A DNA stretch of 64,000 nucleotides from Alphaproteobacteria bacterium (GTDB lineage Bacteria; Pseudomonadota; Alphaproteobacteria; Caulobacterales; Aquidulcibacteraceae). Below are positions 1 through 7,372 of this stretch, in pieces. The DNA lies in contig WGNI01000002.1 in the NCBI GenBank assembly GCA_016124655.1, forward strand, positions 434,001 to 498,000. Reading direction: 5' to 3'. Made by a program: the position numbers and the translations under genes. The notes beneath the pieces were generated by a model. The model had not been told where the DNA came from. It was given only the letters and a program-made list of their open reading frames with translations, and did no database searches. How positions within the stretch are numbered: position 1 is the first letter of the stretch; each line of letters starts with the position of its first letter.

Positions 1-1501
1 CGCCGCCGGGCCAGACCATGGTTCGGGTTTCGGTTTCAAACACGATGCTGGCTTCGCGAAAGCCGATGACGGCGAGCGGCGGACCATCGGCGCGCGGAAG
101 CAAGTCGGCGCGGCGCAAGGCGCGCGTGACCTCCGCACTGATCTGCACGTCGCGTGCTTCGGGAAGAATGCGTCCGCGCAGATGCCATGAAGAGACGAGG
201 ACGAACGCAATGGCGATGAGCGCTTTGGCCAAGGGCGTGCGCGTGCGCGACAGGGCGACAAGCGCTACGATCAGCGCGAGCGCGCCGACCATGCCGGCTT
301 GCATGGCGCGGCGCTGATCGGCTGCCGCGTCGCCGGGCATCATGGTCGCTGCATATGCCGTCACGCCCACGAGCGCCGCGCCCGCCAGCGCGAACACGAT
401 CCAGGAGGCGAGCGCGGCGCGGCGCCAGCCGTGTTCATAGCCGCGCATCAGGCCGTGAGCGCAGAGCAGCGCAAAGGCGGGATAGGTCGGCAGCGTGTAA
501 TGCGCGAGCTTGGTGGGCAGCAGCTCAAAGAAGGCGAACGCCGGCGCGATCCAGCAGATCAAAAACACCAGCGCGGCGCGTTCCGCGGGCGGCGTGCGCG
601 CAAGGCCTGCAGTCGCTGCGATGGCCTGGCCCAGGCCGATCACGGCGGGCGCGAGCAGCGGCGCCAGCAGCAGAAGGTGATAGCCCGGCCAGGCGCCATG
701 ACCTTCCTGGCCGCCGCCGATTTTCGGGGCCAGATCGCCGCCCAGCATTTCGGTGAAGAACGCCCCTTGGGTCGCCACGCTGATGGCGACAGCCCACGGC
801 AGCACCATGGCCGCGGCCAGCGCGGGACCGCTCCAGTGCGCCAACGGCGCCATCCAGGCAATCCGGCGCTCCCACAGCGCCAGCGCGGCCAAGGTCAGCC
901 CGCACACCACCGGCGCGACAGGTCCCTTGGTGAGGACGCCGGCGGCGAATGCGCCCCAAAAGATAAGCGCCATCGCCCTTGGGCGTTTTGGCGCGGACGC
1001 GCGCAGATGCGCCGCCGCGGCCAGCGCCAGCGCAATGCAACCGCACAGAACGGCGTCGGTTTTGGCGATCGCCGCTTCGGCGGACATCAGCGCGCCGGGC
1101 GCGAAGAGCGCTGCGCCCAGGAACGCGGTACGCCGATCAAACAGCGCGAGGCCAGCCCAGAACGTCGCCAGCGCGGCAAGGACCCCGCCCAGCACCGAAG
1201 CGAGGCGATAAGCCCAGATCGCGTTCAGCGGCGCGCCGGATAGCGTGACGGTCGCGGCCTGGAGCCAATGAATGCCGATGGGTTTCTTATAGCGGGGCTC
1301 GTCCTGCAGCTGGATGCGGACCAAATCGCGGGTCTCAATCATCTGCCGGGAGGCCTGGGCAAAGCGCGCCTCGTCGCGGTCCAGCACGGGGATGGACGCG
1401 ATGCCGGGCAAGGCTGCGACTACGCTCAGCGCGGCGATCAACGCCCAAGCCCGCCAGCCGTGCGCCAGGCGCGAGAGGAAATCCTGGCCTTCCGGCTGCA
1501 T
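1..1501 (-). CDS. ArnT-like GT39 glycosyltransferase (3' end off window)
   Basis: The reading frame is open from ATG 1501 to the left edge (500 codons), so the C-terminus lies outside the window. A first membrane segment (about residues 18-38) is followed by the acidic motif DRDEARFAQ (about 41-49) and then KKPIGIHWLQ. This is the usual first-loop signature of dolichyl-P/undecaprenyl-P-dependent GT39 enzymes such as ArnT and PMT. Many further hydrophobic stretches follow, as expected for a polytopic inner-membrane enzyme that moves a sugar from a lipid carrier to lipid A or another acceptor. It is divergent from a GT2 gene whose product could make the polyprenyl-phosphate sugar donor. The frame stays open upstream of 1501 and no clear Shine-Dalgarno was seen, so the start is approximate. 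The acceptor and the sugar cannot be told. Confidence 0.82.
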   Translation of the reverse strand, partial: MQPEGQDFLSRLAHGWRAWALIAALSVVAALPGIASIPVLDRDEARFAQASRQMIETRDLVRIQLQDEPRYKKPIGIHWLQAATVTLSGAPLNAIWAYRLASVLGGVLAALATFWAGLALFDRRTAFLGAALFAPGALMSAEAAIAKTDAVLCGCIALALAAAAHLRASAPKRPRAMALIFWGAFAAGVLTKGPVAPVVCGLTLAALALWERRIAWMAPLAHWSGPALAAAMVLPWAVAISVATQGAFFTEMLGGDLAPKIGGGQEGHGAWPGYHLLLLAPLLAPAVIGLGQAIAATAGLARTPPAERAALVFLICWIAPAFAFFELLPTKLAHYTLPTYPAFALLCAHGLMRGYEHGWRRAALASWIVFALAGAALVGVTAYAATMMPGDAAADQRRAMQAGMVGALALIVALVALSRTRTPLAKALIAIAFVLVSSWHLRGRILPEARDVQISAEVTRALRRADLLPRADGPPLAVIGFREASIVFETETRTMVWPGG

Positions 1502-1622
1502 CGCGCCGTGGTACGCTGCACGGGCCCCGCGCGCGAGGTGATGTTTTCGCCGCACTCGCCAGCGCACAGGCGAGTGGCTATGACCCAGCGCTGATCCGCG
1601 CCGCGCGCCTGAGAACGTCCCT

Positions 1623-2354
1623 TTGTCCGAACCCGTCGAATTCAGCGTCGTCGTTCCCGTGAAGGACGAAGCGGGCAACGCCGCCACGCTGGCGCTCGAA
1701 ATCGCCGAGGCGCTGGCGGGCCGCGCGTTCGAGATCATCTTCGTGGATGACGCCAGCCGCGACGACACCCGCATCGAGCTTGCGACCGCCAAGGCGCGGC
1801 TGCCGATGCTGCGGATCATCGGCCATCGGCGCAATTCCGGGCAGAGCCGGGCGGTGCGCACCGGCGTCTTGGCCGCGCGCGGGCCGATCATCCTGACGCT
1901 GGACGGCGACGGCCAGAACGATCCCGCCGATCTGCCGCGTCTGTTGGCGCGCATGGGCCGGCCGGAGGCGCCGGTCAATCTCGGCATGGTCATCGGCAAG
2001 CGCACCAAGCGCCAGGATTCCTGGGCCAAGCGGATGGGCTCCACGATCGCCAACAGCGTGCGCAAACGGCTGCTGCGCGACGGCGCCGACGATTCCGGAT
2101 CGGGCATCAAGGCGATCCGGCGGGACGCGTTTTTGCGGCTTCCTTATTTCGACCACATGCATCGCTACATGCCGGCGCTCCTGAAGCGAGAAGGCTATGC
2201 GGTCGAGTTTTTGGAGGTTAATCATCGTCCCCGCGGCGCAGGCCGGTCGAAGTACACCAATCTCGGCCGGCTCGCGGCGACTGCTACGGACCTTTTCGGC
2301 GTGATGTGGCTTATATCCAGAGCGCGCGATCCCAGGGGGACAGACGAGCTATGA
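1623..2354 (+). CDS. GT2 family glycosyltransferase, polyprenyl-phosphate sugar synthase-like
   Basis: The 243-residue protein has a classic GT-A fold start (FSVVVPVKDEAGN), the nucleotide-binding VDDASRDDT, and the metal-binding DGDGQNDP segment (about residues 98-105). It resembles DPM1/ArnC-like enzymes that transfer a sugar from an NDP-sugar to a polyprenyl phosphate on the cytosolic face. It has no clear C-terminal membrane helices, unlike ArnC/GtrB. The start is a TTG at 1623 with a poor Shine-Dalgarno, so an alternative start is possible. The stop overlaps the next gene by four bases (ATGA), so the two are probably co-translated. The divergent GT39 gene is a logical partner that would use the lipid-linked sugar; that link is inference. 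Confidence 0.85.
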   Translation: MSEPVEFSVVVPVKDEAGNAATLALEIAEALAGRAFEIIFVDDASRDDTRIELATAKARLPMLRIIGHRRNSGQSRAVRTGVLAARGPIILTLDGDGQNDPADLPRLLARMGRPEAPVNLGMVIGKRTKRQDSWAKRMGSTIANSVRKRLLRDGADDSGSGIKAIRRDAFLRLPYFDHMHRYMPALLKREGYAVEFLEVNHRPRGAGRSKYTNLGRLAATATDLFGVMWLISRARDPRGTDEL

Positions 2355-2899
2355 GCCGGCGGCCGGAAAGCTTGAGCGTGCAAGAGCGGGTGATCATCGA
2401 CAAGGCGCGGCGCCGGAGGGGCGCTCCAGCGGAGGGGAATGCTATGGGGGCCATCTTCAACGTCTTTCCGCTGATCCTGGTCCCGGTGCTGATTTACAAT
2501 ATCTGGGCGTTCGGGGCGACGGCGGCGGGAACCTCTCCGGTCGATCTGCGCAATCTGATGGAGGCCACGACGTGGTTCTCCGTGCCGATGGCGTCTCAGG
2601 AAGCGGGCCAAAGCGTGCGCTGGATGGTGACTGGCGGCGACATGCTGGTGCTGCTGGCGCTCGTGCTGCTGTTCATTGAATTGTTGAAATCCACCTCGAC
2701 CGGGACGGCGGCGATTTTCAATCACGCGCTGTCGATGCTGGTTTTCATCATCTGCCTGGTGGAGTTCCTGCTGCATCCGGCATTCGCAACGACGGTGTTC
2801 TTCCTGATCCTGATCATGTCGCTGCTGGACGTGCTGGCGGGCGTGGTCGTGACCATCATCGCGGCGCGGCGCGACGTCGGGTTCGATCAAGGCGGCTAG
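2351..2899 (+). CDS. membrane protein of unknown function, four predicted helices
   Basis: The 182-residue protein has a basic N-terminus (RRPESLSVQERVIIDKARRRR) followed by four hydrophobic segments, roughly residues 38-55, 100-118, 124-142 and 146-168. I do not recognise the family. The ATG at 2351 overlaps the stop of the GT2 gene (ATGA), which decides this start over an ATG at 2306 and implies translational coupling. The context suggests an accessory part of a lipid-linked sugar pathway, for example a flippase-like or stabilising subunit; nothing in the sequence proves it. Confidence 0.7.
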   Translation: MSRRPESLSVQERVIIDKARRRRGAPAEGNAMGAIFNVFPLILVPVLIYNIWAFGATAAGTSPVDLRNLMEATTWFSVPMASQEAGQSVRWMVTGGDMLVLLALVLLFIELLKSTSTGTAAIFNHALSMLVFIICLVEFLLHPAFATTVFFLILIMSLLDVLAGVVVTIIAARRDVGFDQGG

Positions 2900-3041
2900 C
2901 GGGCTAGAGGCACCAGAGGCCGAGCGCGAGCGCGATCGCGAAATCGAGATAGCGAGCGGCCGGCCAGGCGACGGCGAGTGTTGCAGCGCGGGACGTCATG
3001 GTTCGCGTGGTGCAATGGCGGCGCCGCATGGCGAATGCGCG
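2900..3041. other. short intergenic stretch with one doubtful 31-codon frame
   Basis: On the minus strand a 31-codon frame (ATG 2999 to TAG 2904) would encode a hydrophobic peptide with a possible single membrane helix (YLDFAIALALGLWCL). It has no convincing ribosome binding site and could be chance in GC-rich DNA. Nothing else is visible here. Confidence 0.25.
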
Positions 3042-3293
3042 TTAAGCCTGTTCGTCTGCGAGGACGCCCAGCCGCGGCCGAGAGAGATCGCGCGCAGACG
3101 CCCGATACGTGGCGATGGTCCCCTGAGGGTCAGGCTGTGCGCAGGGGGCGATCTGGCCGGCCAGATAAGCGGCAAAACGCGTATCCAGCCGGCGCCGGCC
3201 GCGGGTCGCGGTTGGGCGGCGGCGATCCTCGCCCGCCTTGCGGGCGAACAGTTCGGGGCCCTCATCCCCAGGAGGCGGCGCGGCGTTCGCCAT
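3042..3293 (-). CDS. hypothetical small protein, uncertain
   Basis: An 83-codon minus frame starts MANAAPPPGDEGPELFARKA and is rich in Arg, Ala and Pro. It has no recognised domain and no Shine-Dalgarno. Third codon positions are mostly G or C, but the overlapping plus-strand frame (3015-3353) is about as good, so coding is not proven. Its start codon touches the perfect palindrome at 3292-3314, which could be its operator. It may be a real small gene or chance open frame. Confidence 0.3.
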   Translation of the reverse strand: MANAAPPPGDEGPELFARKAGEDRRRPTATRGRRRLDTRFAAYLAGQIAPCAQPDPQGTIATYRASARDLSRPRLGVLADEQA

Positions 3294-3314
3294 GGTTTGC
3301 ACAGTGCAAACCAT
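3292..3314. promoter_or_regulatory. perfect palindrome, possible operator
   Basis: Eleven-base arms (ATGGTTTGCAC and its exact reverse complement) flank a single central base. A 23-base perfect inverted repeat with a TTTGCAC core and short spacing is the shape of a dimeric repressor site rather than a transcription terminator. It lies at the start of the doubtful minus frame at 3042-3293 and downstream of the lipoprotein gene. No regulator gene of a matching kind is adjacent, so the binding protein is unknown. Confidence 0.45.
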
Positions 3315-3349
3315 AGGCCGCGCCGATTCGAAACATCTTTAAGAAATGA

Positions 3350-3886
3350 TTAAAGACCGGCAGCCGCCTTGAGTTCGGCTTTGACGTCCGGGCTGAGGTC
3401 CTCGGCGTCGTCGATGAAGTCCCGTGCAGTCTCGGCGTTGACCCCGCTTAGGCGCACCACGGCGCGCTCCTGGCCGTTGGGGCCGTGGTCCTGGGCGTCG
3501 ACCAGGATATCCTTGCCGGCGATGTTGATGGCGACATGGGCGCGCTCGTCGCGGCCCTCTTCGCCGCTGACCTGAAGATTGAAGCCGGGCGCGCGGAGCA
3601 CGACGTCGGCATCCTCCGGCGGTCCGGGCGATACGGTTTCGAACAGCGCCTGCACGGTCTGCGCGGGGACCATCGCGGAGGCGCCGGCGCTGACCTGGGC
3701 GGCCGCGATCACGCCTTCGGGATTGGTGATGCGGAAGGTCTGTACGTCGTCGTCGGCCAGAAGCTCGATGACATAGCCCTCGCCGGGCGCGGCGGCTTCG
3801 CCGGAAGTGGCGGTCGTGGTCGTGGAGGTCTCGACCGTGCAGGCGGCCAGCGCCGCCGCCGCCAGGACAATCATGATGAATCGCAT
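3350..3886 (-). CDS. predicted lipoprotein of unknown function
   Basis: The 178-residue product starts with a short lipoprotein signal peptide, MRFIMIVLAAAALAAC, with a lipobox ending at Cys16. A Thr/Ser/Ala-rich linker follows. The rest is an acidic soluble domain with no recognised motif, so the mature protein is probably periplasmic and lipid-anchored. Upstream of ATG 3886 the minus strand reads AAGGAGTGAGCGG, a good ribosome binding site. It lies 250 bases downstream of phaB on the same strand, separated by two 71-base repeats. Function unknown. Confidence 0.75.
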   Translation of the reverse strand: MRFIMIVLAAAALAACTVETSTTTTATSGEAAAPGEGYVIELLADDDVQTFRITNPEGVIAAAQVSAGASAMVPAQTVQALFETVSPGPPEDADVVLRAPGFNLQVSGEEGRDERAHVAINIAGKDILVDAQDHGPNGQERAVVRLSGVNAETARDFIDDAEDLSPDVKAELKAAAGL

Positions 3887-3984
3887 CCGCTCACTCCTTC
3901 GTCATAGGGGAGATGCGCGCGTAAGCGCCTGCGGATGCAGGCGGGTCGGCCGTTGCGGCTGTCTTCCGCGCGGCTCATCCGGCT

Positions 3985-4136
3985 GTCGCTTACGCTCCGG
4001 CGTTCGCTCCTTGAATTGGTCCCCCGGACCAATTCATCGCGCTGCGCACGACCGGTCGCCTTGCCGTCGCTTACGCTCCGGCGTTCGCTCCTTGAATTGG
4101 TCCCCCGGACCAATTCATCGCGCTGCGCACGACCGG
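3985..4136. repeat. two 71-bp direct repeats, each with a hairpin
   Basis: Two identical 71-base copies (3985-4055 and 4066-4136) are separated by ten bases. Each holds a perfect 10-base inverted repeat, GAATTGGTCC / GGACCAATTC with a CCC loop (4013-4035 and 4094-4116). The array starts directly after the phaB stop codon on the minus strand. It looks like a REP/IMU-type interspersed element present in tandem. The hairpins could protect or end the phaB transcript, but no T-run follows. Confidence 0.85.
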
Positions 4137-4139
4137 AGC

Positions 4140-4865
4140 TCACCCCGCGATGTATTGCGCGCCGTTGACCGTCATGGTCGCGCCGGTGATGAAGCCGGCT
4201 TTGTCGCTTGCCAGGAAGGCGACCATTTCGGCGATTTCCTCGGCTTTGCCGAGGCGTCCGACGGGAATGGTGGCGATGATCTTTTGCAGCGCGGCCTCCG
4301 GCACGGCGGCGACCATGTCGGTGTCGATATAGCCCGGCGCCACGGTGTTTACTGTCACGCCCTTGTTGGCGTTTTCCTGCGCCAGAGCCTTGGTGAACCC
4401 GATCATGCCGGCTTTCGCGGCGGAGTAATTGGCCTGGCCGGCCTGGCCTTTTTGGCCGTTGATCGAAGTGATGTTGACGATGCGGCCGAAGCCGCGCTCG
4501 CGCATGCCCTCGATCACCGGACGGCTCATGTAGAAGAGGCTGTCGAGATCGACGCGGATCACTTCGCGCCATTGGTCGACATTCATCTTGTGGAAGAAGC
4601 CGTCGCGGGTGATGCCGGCATTGTTCACCAAGACATCGACCGGGCCGAGATCGGCCTCCACGCGCTTGATGCCGGCCTGGCAGGCTTCGTAATCGCCGAC
4701 ATCCCACTTGTAGACCTTGATCTTCAATTCCTTGGCGACCGCTTCGGCGGCTTTGTCGTTGCCGGCGTAATTGGCCGCGACCTTGAAGCCGTCGCGCACC
4801 AGCGCTTCGGAAATCGCCTTGCCGATGCCGCGGGTGCCGCCTGTCACCAAAGCCGTGCGCGCCAT
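4140..4865 (-). CDS. phaB: acetoacetyl-CoA reductase (PhaB-type SDR)
   Basis: This 241-residue short-chain dehydrogenase has TGGTRGIG near the N-terminus for NADPH, NNAG around residue 87, the active-site Ser in NITSINGQKG, and Tyr/Lys in NYSAAKAGM. Length and the QKGQAGQANYSAAKAG stretch match PhaB, which reduces acetoacetyl-CoA to (R)-3-hydroxybutyryl-CoA for polyhydroxyalkanoate synthesis in the cytoplasm. ATG 4865 is chosen because GGAGG lies six bases upstream; an upstream ATG at 4904 lacks this. phaA and phaR lie 5 kb away in the same window, which supports the role. FabG is the alternative, but the motif set favours PhaB. Confidence 0.9.
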   Translation of the reverse strand: MARTALVTGGTRGIGKAISEALVRDGFKVAANYAGNDKAAEAVAKELKIKVYKWDVGDYEACQAGIKRVEADLGPVDVLVNNAGITRDGFFHKMNVDQWREVIRVDLDSLFYMSRPVIEGMRERGFGRIVNITSINGQKGQAGQANYSAAKAGMIGFTKALAQENANKGVTVNTVAPGYIDTDMVAAVPEAALQKIIATIPVGRLGKAEEIAEMVAFLASDKAGFITGATMTVNGAQYIAG

Positions 4866-4909
4866 GCCTTCCTCCCAAATCGTGAAATTATCTGTCGGTG
4901 TCATCTAAC

Positions 4910-4940
4910 GTGAGCCAGCCGCGATTGGCTAGCGGCTCAC
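4910..4940. terminator. hairpin at the 3' end of vapC
   Basis: Arms GTGAGCC/GGCTCAC enclose a second AGCC/GGCT pair. The hairpin overlaps the vapC stop codon and precedes phaB on the minus strand. There is no T-run, so it may stabilise the mRNA end rather than terminate transcription. Confidence 0.4.
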
Positions 4941-5317
4941 CAAAGGACGGAGACGGGGTAGGCGGCGATGGCATTGTCCATCGTCATCAGGGTGAAGCCT
5001 CGGTTGCGCGCTTGCGCAATCAAGACCCGGTCCCAGGGATCGCCGTGCAGGCGTGGGAGCCGGGCGGCCTCAATGGCGTCCACGGGGCTCACCCCGATCC
5101 ATGAATAGCCCTGCTCGACCACCGCGGTGTACAGATCCAAGGGCAATGCGCGGAGGAATTGATCGCGGTGACGCTTGTATTCGATCTCGTAGGCGGTCGC
5201 TGCGCTCACGCTGATCGAATTGTCTGGATCGCTGATGCTGGCCGCCGCCCGCGGCGAGAGCCGGCCGGGGGACGCCCACGCCCAGATGAGCGCGTGCGTG
5301 TCGATCAAGAGGTTCAA
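4937..5317 (-). CDS. vapC: PIN-domain toxin, VapC family
   Basis: The 126-residue PIN-domain protein starts with MNLLIDTHALIWAW, carrying the first catalytic Asp at residue 6. A conserved Glu follows in TAYEIEYK, and C-terminal acidic residues lie in GDPWDRVLIAQA and TMDNAI. These are the Mg-binding residues of VapC ribonucleases, which cleave tRNA or rRNA when released from the antitoxin. Its ATG overlaps the stop of the upstream antitoxin gene (ATGA), the standard arrangement for a type II pair. Expression is probably autorepressed by the complex. The RNA target is unknown. Confidence 0.9.
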   Translation of the reverse strand: MNLLIDTHALIWAWASPGRLSPRAAASISDPDNSISVSAATAYEIEYKRHRDQFLRALPLDLYTAVVEQGYSWIGVSPVDAIEAARLPRLHGDPWDRVLIAQARNRGFTLMTMDNAIAAYPVSVLW

Positions 5318-5592
5318 CGCGCCTTCGTGGGGTCAGGGTCTGGAAAGACGCTGGCGTCCATGAGCGCCTCCAATTCGGGGTCAGGACGCAGAAACAAATA
5401 CGGATCCTCCATCGGACCCAGATGCTCGTAGGCGCCGAGGCGGATCGGCTTCTTCCGCTTGGCCGCGGCGGGCGTCAGCACCACGGCCGGCTTGCCGTCG
5501 CGCGCGATGACGACCTCTTCGCCGGCTTCTGCGCGGGCGATGAGCTCGGAGAGCTTGGCCTTGGCCTCGGCGATGTTCATCTGGATAGCCAT
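5314..5592 (-). CDS. vapB: antitoxin of the Phd/YefM type, VapB partner
   Basis: The 92-residue protein starts MAIQMNIAEAKAKLSELIARAEAG, the Phd/YefM-type N-terminal fold that dimerises and binds DNA. The segment EEVVIARDGKPAVVLTP completes that domain. The C-terminal half (YEHLGPMEDPYLFLRPDPELEA) is the likely toxin-binding tail. It is translationally coupled to vapC. A second in-frame ATG at 5580 is possible, but 5592 gives the usual N-terminal extension. A small inverted repeat at 5607-5618 may be its operator. Confidence 0.88.
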   Translation of the reverse strand: MAIQMNIAEAKAKLSELIARAEAGEEVVIARDGKPAVVLTPAAAKRKKPIRLGAYEHLGPMEDPYLFLRPDPELEALMDASVFPDPDPTKAR

Positions 5593-5606
5593 GAAGCCAA
5601 CTTAGT

Positions 5607-5618
5607 CCAACAGGTTGG
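5607..5618. promoter_or_regulatory. small inverted repeat upstream of vapB
   Basis: CCAAC-AG-GTTGG lies 15 bases upstream of the vapB start codon. It fits an autoregulatory operator of a Phd-type antitoxin by position and symmetry only; the short arms make this tentative. Confidence 0.35.
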
Positions 5619-5630
5619 TCCAAGCAAGAC

Positions 5631-6113
5631 TTACCCCAGTGCGGCCTCCAAGAGCGACAACGCCTCCAATGCGAAGGCGCGCATGTTCGCTTCCCGGTCC
5701 GGCGAGGCGGTCTCCAGCGTGCGGGCGACCTCCAGGTCCGGGCCGGCGAGGGCCAGGCAGGCATGGCCGGCGGCGTCGCCATAAGGATTGCCAGTCGGTC
5801 CGGACGCGCCGGTCTCCGACAGGCCCCAGGTCGTGGAGAAACGGTCGCGCGCGGTGCGGGCCAGGATCAGGGCATAGGGCTCGCTGGCGCTGCGCACGCC
5901 GGCCACGTCCTCGCGCGTCAGCCCCATCAGGTGCATGCGCGCCTTGGGCGTGTAGACCACCGCGCCGGCGATGAAATAGGCGGAAGCGCCCGGGATCGCG
6001 AGCAGGGCGGCGCTGATCAGGCCGCCGGCTGAGGATTCCGCGACGGCGATGGTTTCGCCGCGGGCCTTCAGGCGGTCGGCGATGCGGGCGGCGATGGGGA
6101 TGAGCGTGTCCAT
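5631..6113 (-). CDS. pncC: nicotinamide-nucleotide amidase, PncC/CinA C-terminal family
   Basis: The 160-residue stand-alone CinA C-terminal domain carries TIAVAESSAGGLISAALL, with the active-site Ser region, and SETGASGPTGNPYGDAAG, the second family hallmark. Members deamidate nicotinamide mononucleotide to nicotinic acid mononucleotide in the cytoplasmic NAD recycling route. ATG 6113 is chosen because the domain begins right after it; an upstream ATG at 6149 would add 12 residues not typical of the family. The gene ends 38 bases from the start of vapB on the same strand. NAD salvage is notable given the TIR proteins later in the window, but a link is speculative. Confidence 0.87.
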   Translation of the reverse strand: MDTLIPIAARIADRLKARGETIAVAESSAGGLISAALLAIPGASAYFIAGAVVYTPKARMHLMGLTREDVAGVRSASEPYALILARTARDRFSTTWGLSETGASGPTGNPYGDAAGHACLALAGPDLEVARTLETASPDREANMRAFALEALSLLEAALG

Positions 6114-6201
6114 GGGACGCACGCTAGTGCGAAACGCGGCGGGGCGCACGGGCGTCTGGCGCGTGCGGACGCGGACCGCTAAGCCAGGTCAGCGGAGGAC
6201 G

Positions 6202-7338
6202 ATGATGCAGGCTGAAGGTTTCGCGCAGGACCGGTTCTCAGGCGTCAAAGAGGCGTTTGAAGCCAATTTCGCCAATGGCGAGGATATCGGCGCATCGGTG
6301 TGCATCACCAAGGACGGCGAGACGGTCGTCGATCTGTGGGGCGGGCATGCCGACGCCGCGTTGTCGAAGCCTTGGACGCGCGACACGATCGTCAATGTCT
6401 ATTCGACCACCAAGACCATGACGGCGATGACGGCGCTGATGCTGGCCGATCGCGGGCTGATCGATTTCGACGCGCCGGTGGCGCTCTATTGGCCGGAATT
6501 TGCGCAAAACGGCAAACACGACATCAAGGTCAGCCATCTGATGGCGCACACGGCCGGTCTGCCGGGATGGACGGAGAAACTCGCGCCGGAAGATCTTTAC
6601 GACTGGGAGAAAGCAACGACGCTTCTCGCCGCGCAGACGCCGATGTAGGCGCCGGGCAGTCAGGCGGGCTATCATGCGGTCACGCAAGGCTATCTCGTCG
6701 GTGAAGTGATCCGCCGTGTTGCGGGCAAGAGCATTGGGACGGTGTTCCGCGAGGAGATTGCGAGGCCGTTGGGCGCGGATTTTCACATTGGCCTTGCGGA
6801 GAGTGAAGATCACCGCGTCGCCGACCTCGTGCCGCCGCCGGTGCTGGCCTCGATCAGCGCGGACGGACAGCCGTCGGAGATGGAGCGCGAGGTGTTGAGC
6901 AATCCGCGCGTCGATCCGCGCGACACGCGAACGCGCGCATGGCGCGGCGCGGAAATTCCCGCCGCCGGCGGCACGAGCAATGCGCGCGCGGTCGCTGAAA
7001 TTCACGCCGCGTTCGTCAATGGCGGACAGGCGAAAGGCAAACGCATCATGAGCGAGGCCGGCGCGCGCAAGGCGCTGGAGCTTCAGTTTGAGGGAACCGA
7101 CGCCATTCTGCGCATGCCCGTGCGCTATGGGCTGGGCTTTGGGCTTGCGGGCGGAACGGTGCCGTTTCCCAATCCAAACTCCATGTTCTGGGGCGGCTAT
7201 GGCGGTTCGCTGGCGCTCATCGATTTCGACGCGCGCACGACATTCGCGTTCGTGATGAACAAAATGGGCGCGACGACCGTTGGCGATCTGCGCGCGTTCA
7301 ATTGCGCAGTGGCGATGTGGCGGGCGCTGGCGGCGTAA
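6202..7338 (+). pseudogene. serine hydrolase (beta-lactamase/EstB family) with in-frame amber stop
   Basis: The frame encodes a 378-residue class C beta-lactamase-like esterase, but codon 149 is TAG (6646-6648). The nucleophile motif STTK is at residues 68-71, before the stop. The GYHAVTQGYL segment with the second catalytic Tyr (about residue 157) and the C-terminal GGYGG motif are after it, in the same frame with no shift. Homologues typically have Trp near this point (PWWxPG-like), so a single TGG to TAG change would explain the break. AGCGGAGGACG gives a good ribosome binding site before ATG 6202. Both halves keep normal codon use, so the lesion is recent, is read through, or is a sequencing error. 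Confidence 0.85.
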
Positions 7339-7372
7339 CCGCCAGACGCCGGCATCAGGAGGAGACGCGATC

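Noticed and set aside
299-1243. Long plus-strand open frame rich in Arg, Gln and His
   Set aside because: It is the reverse of the GT39 gene; its composition is typical of an antisense frame in GC-rich DNA and no domain is visible.
3871-4878. 335-codon minus frame covering phaB and the repeats
   Set aside because: It is out of frame with phaB and Arg-rich; the repeated RDELVRGTNSRSER peptide is only the translated 71-base repeats.
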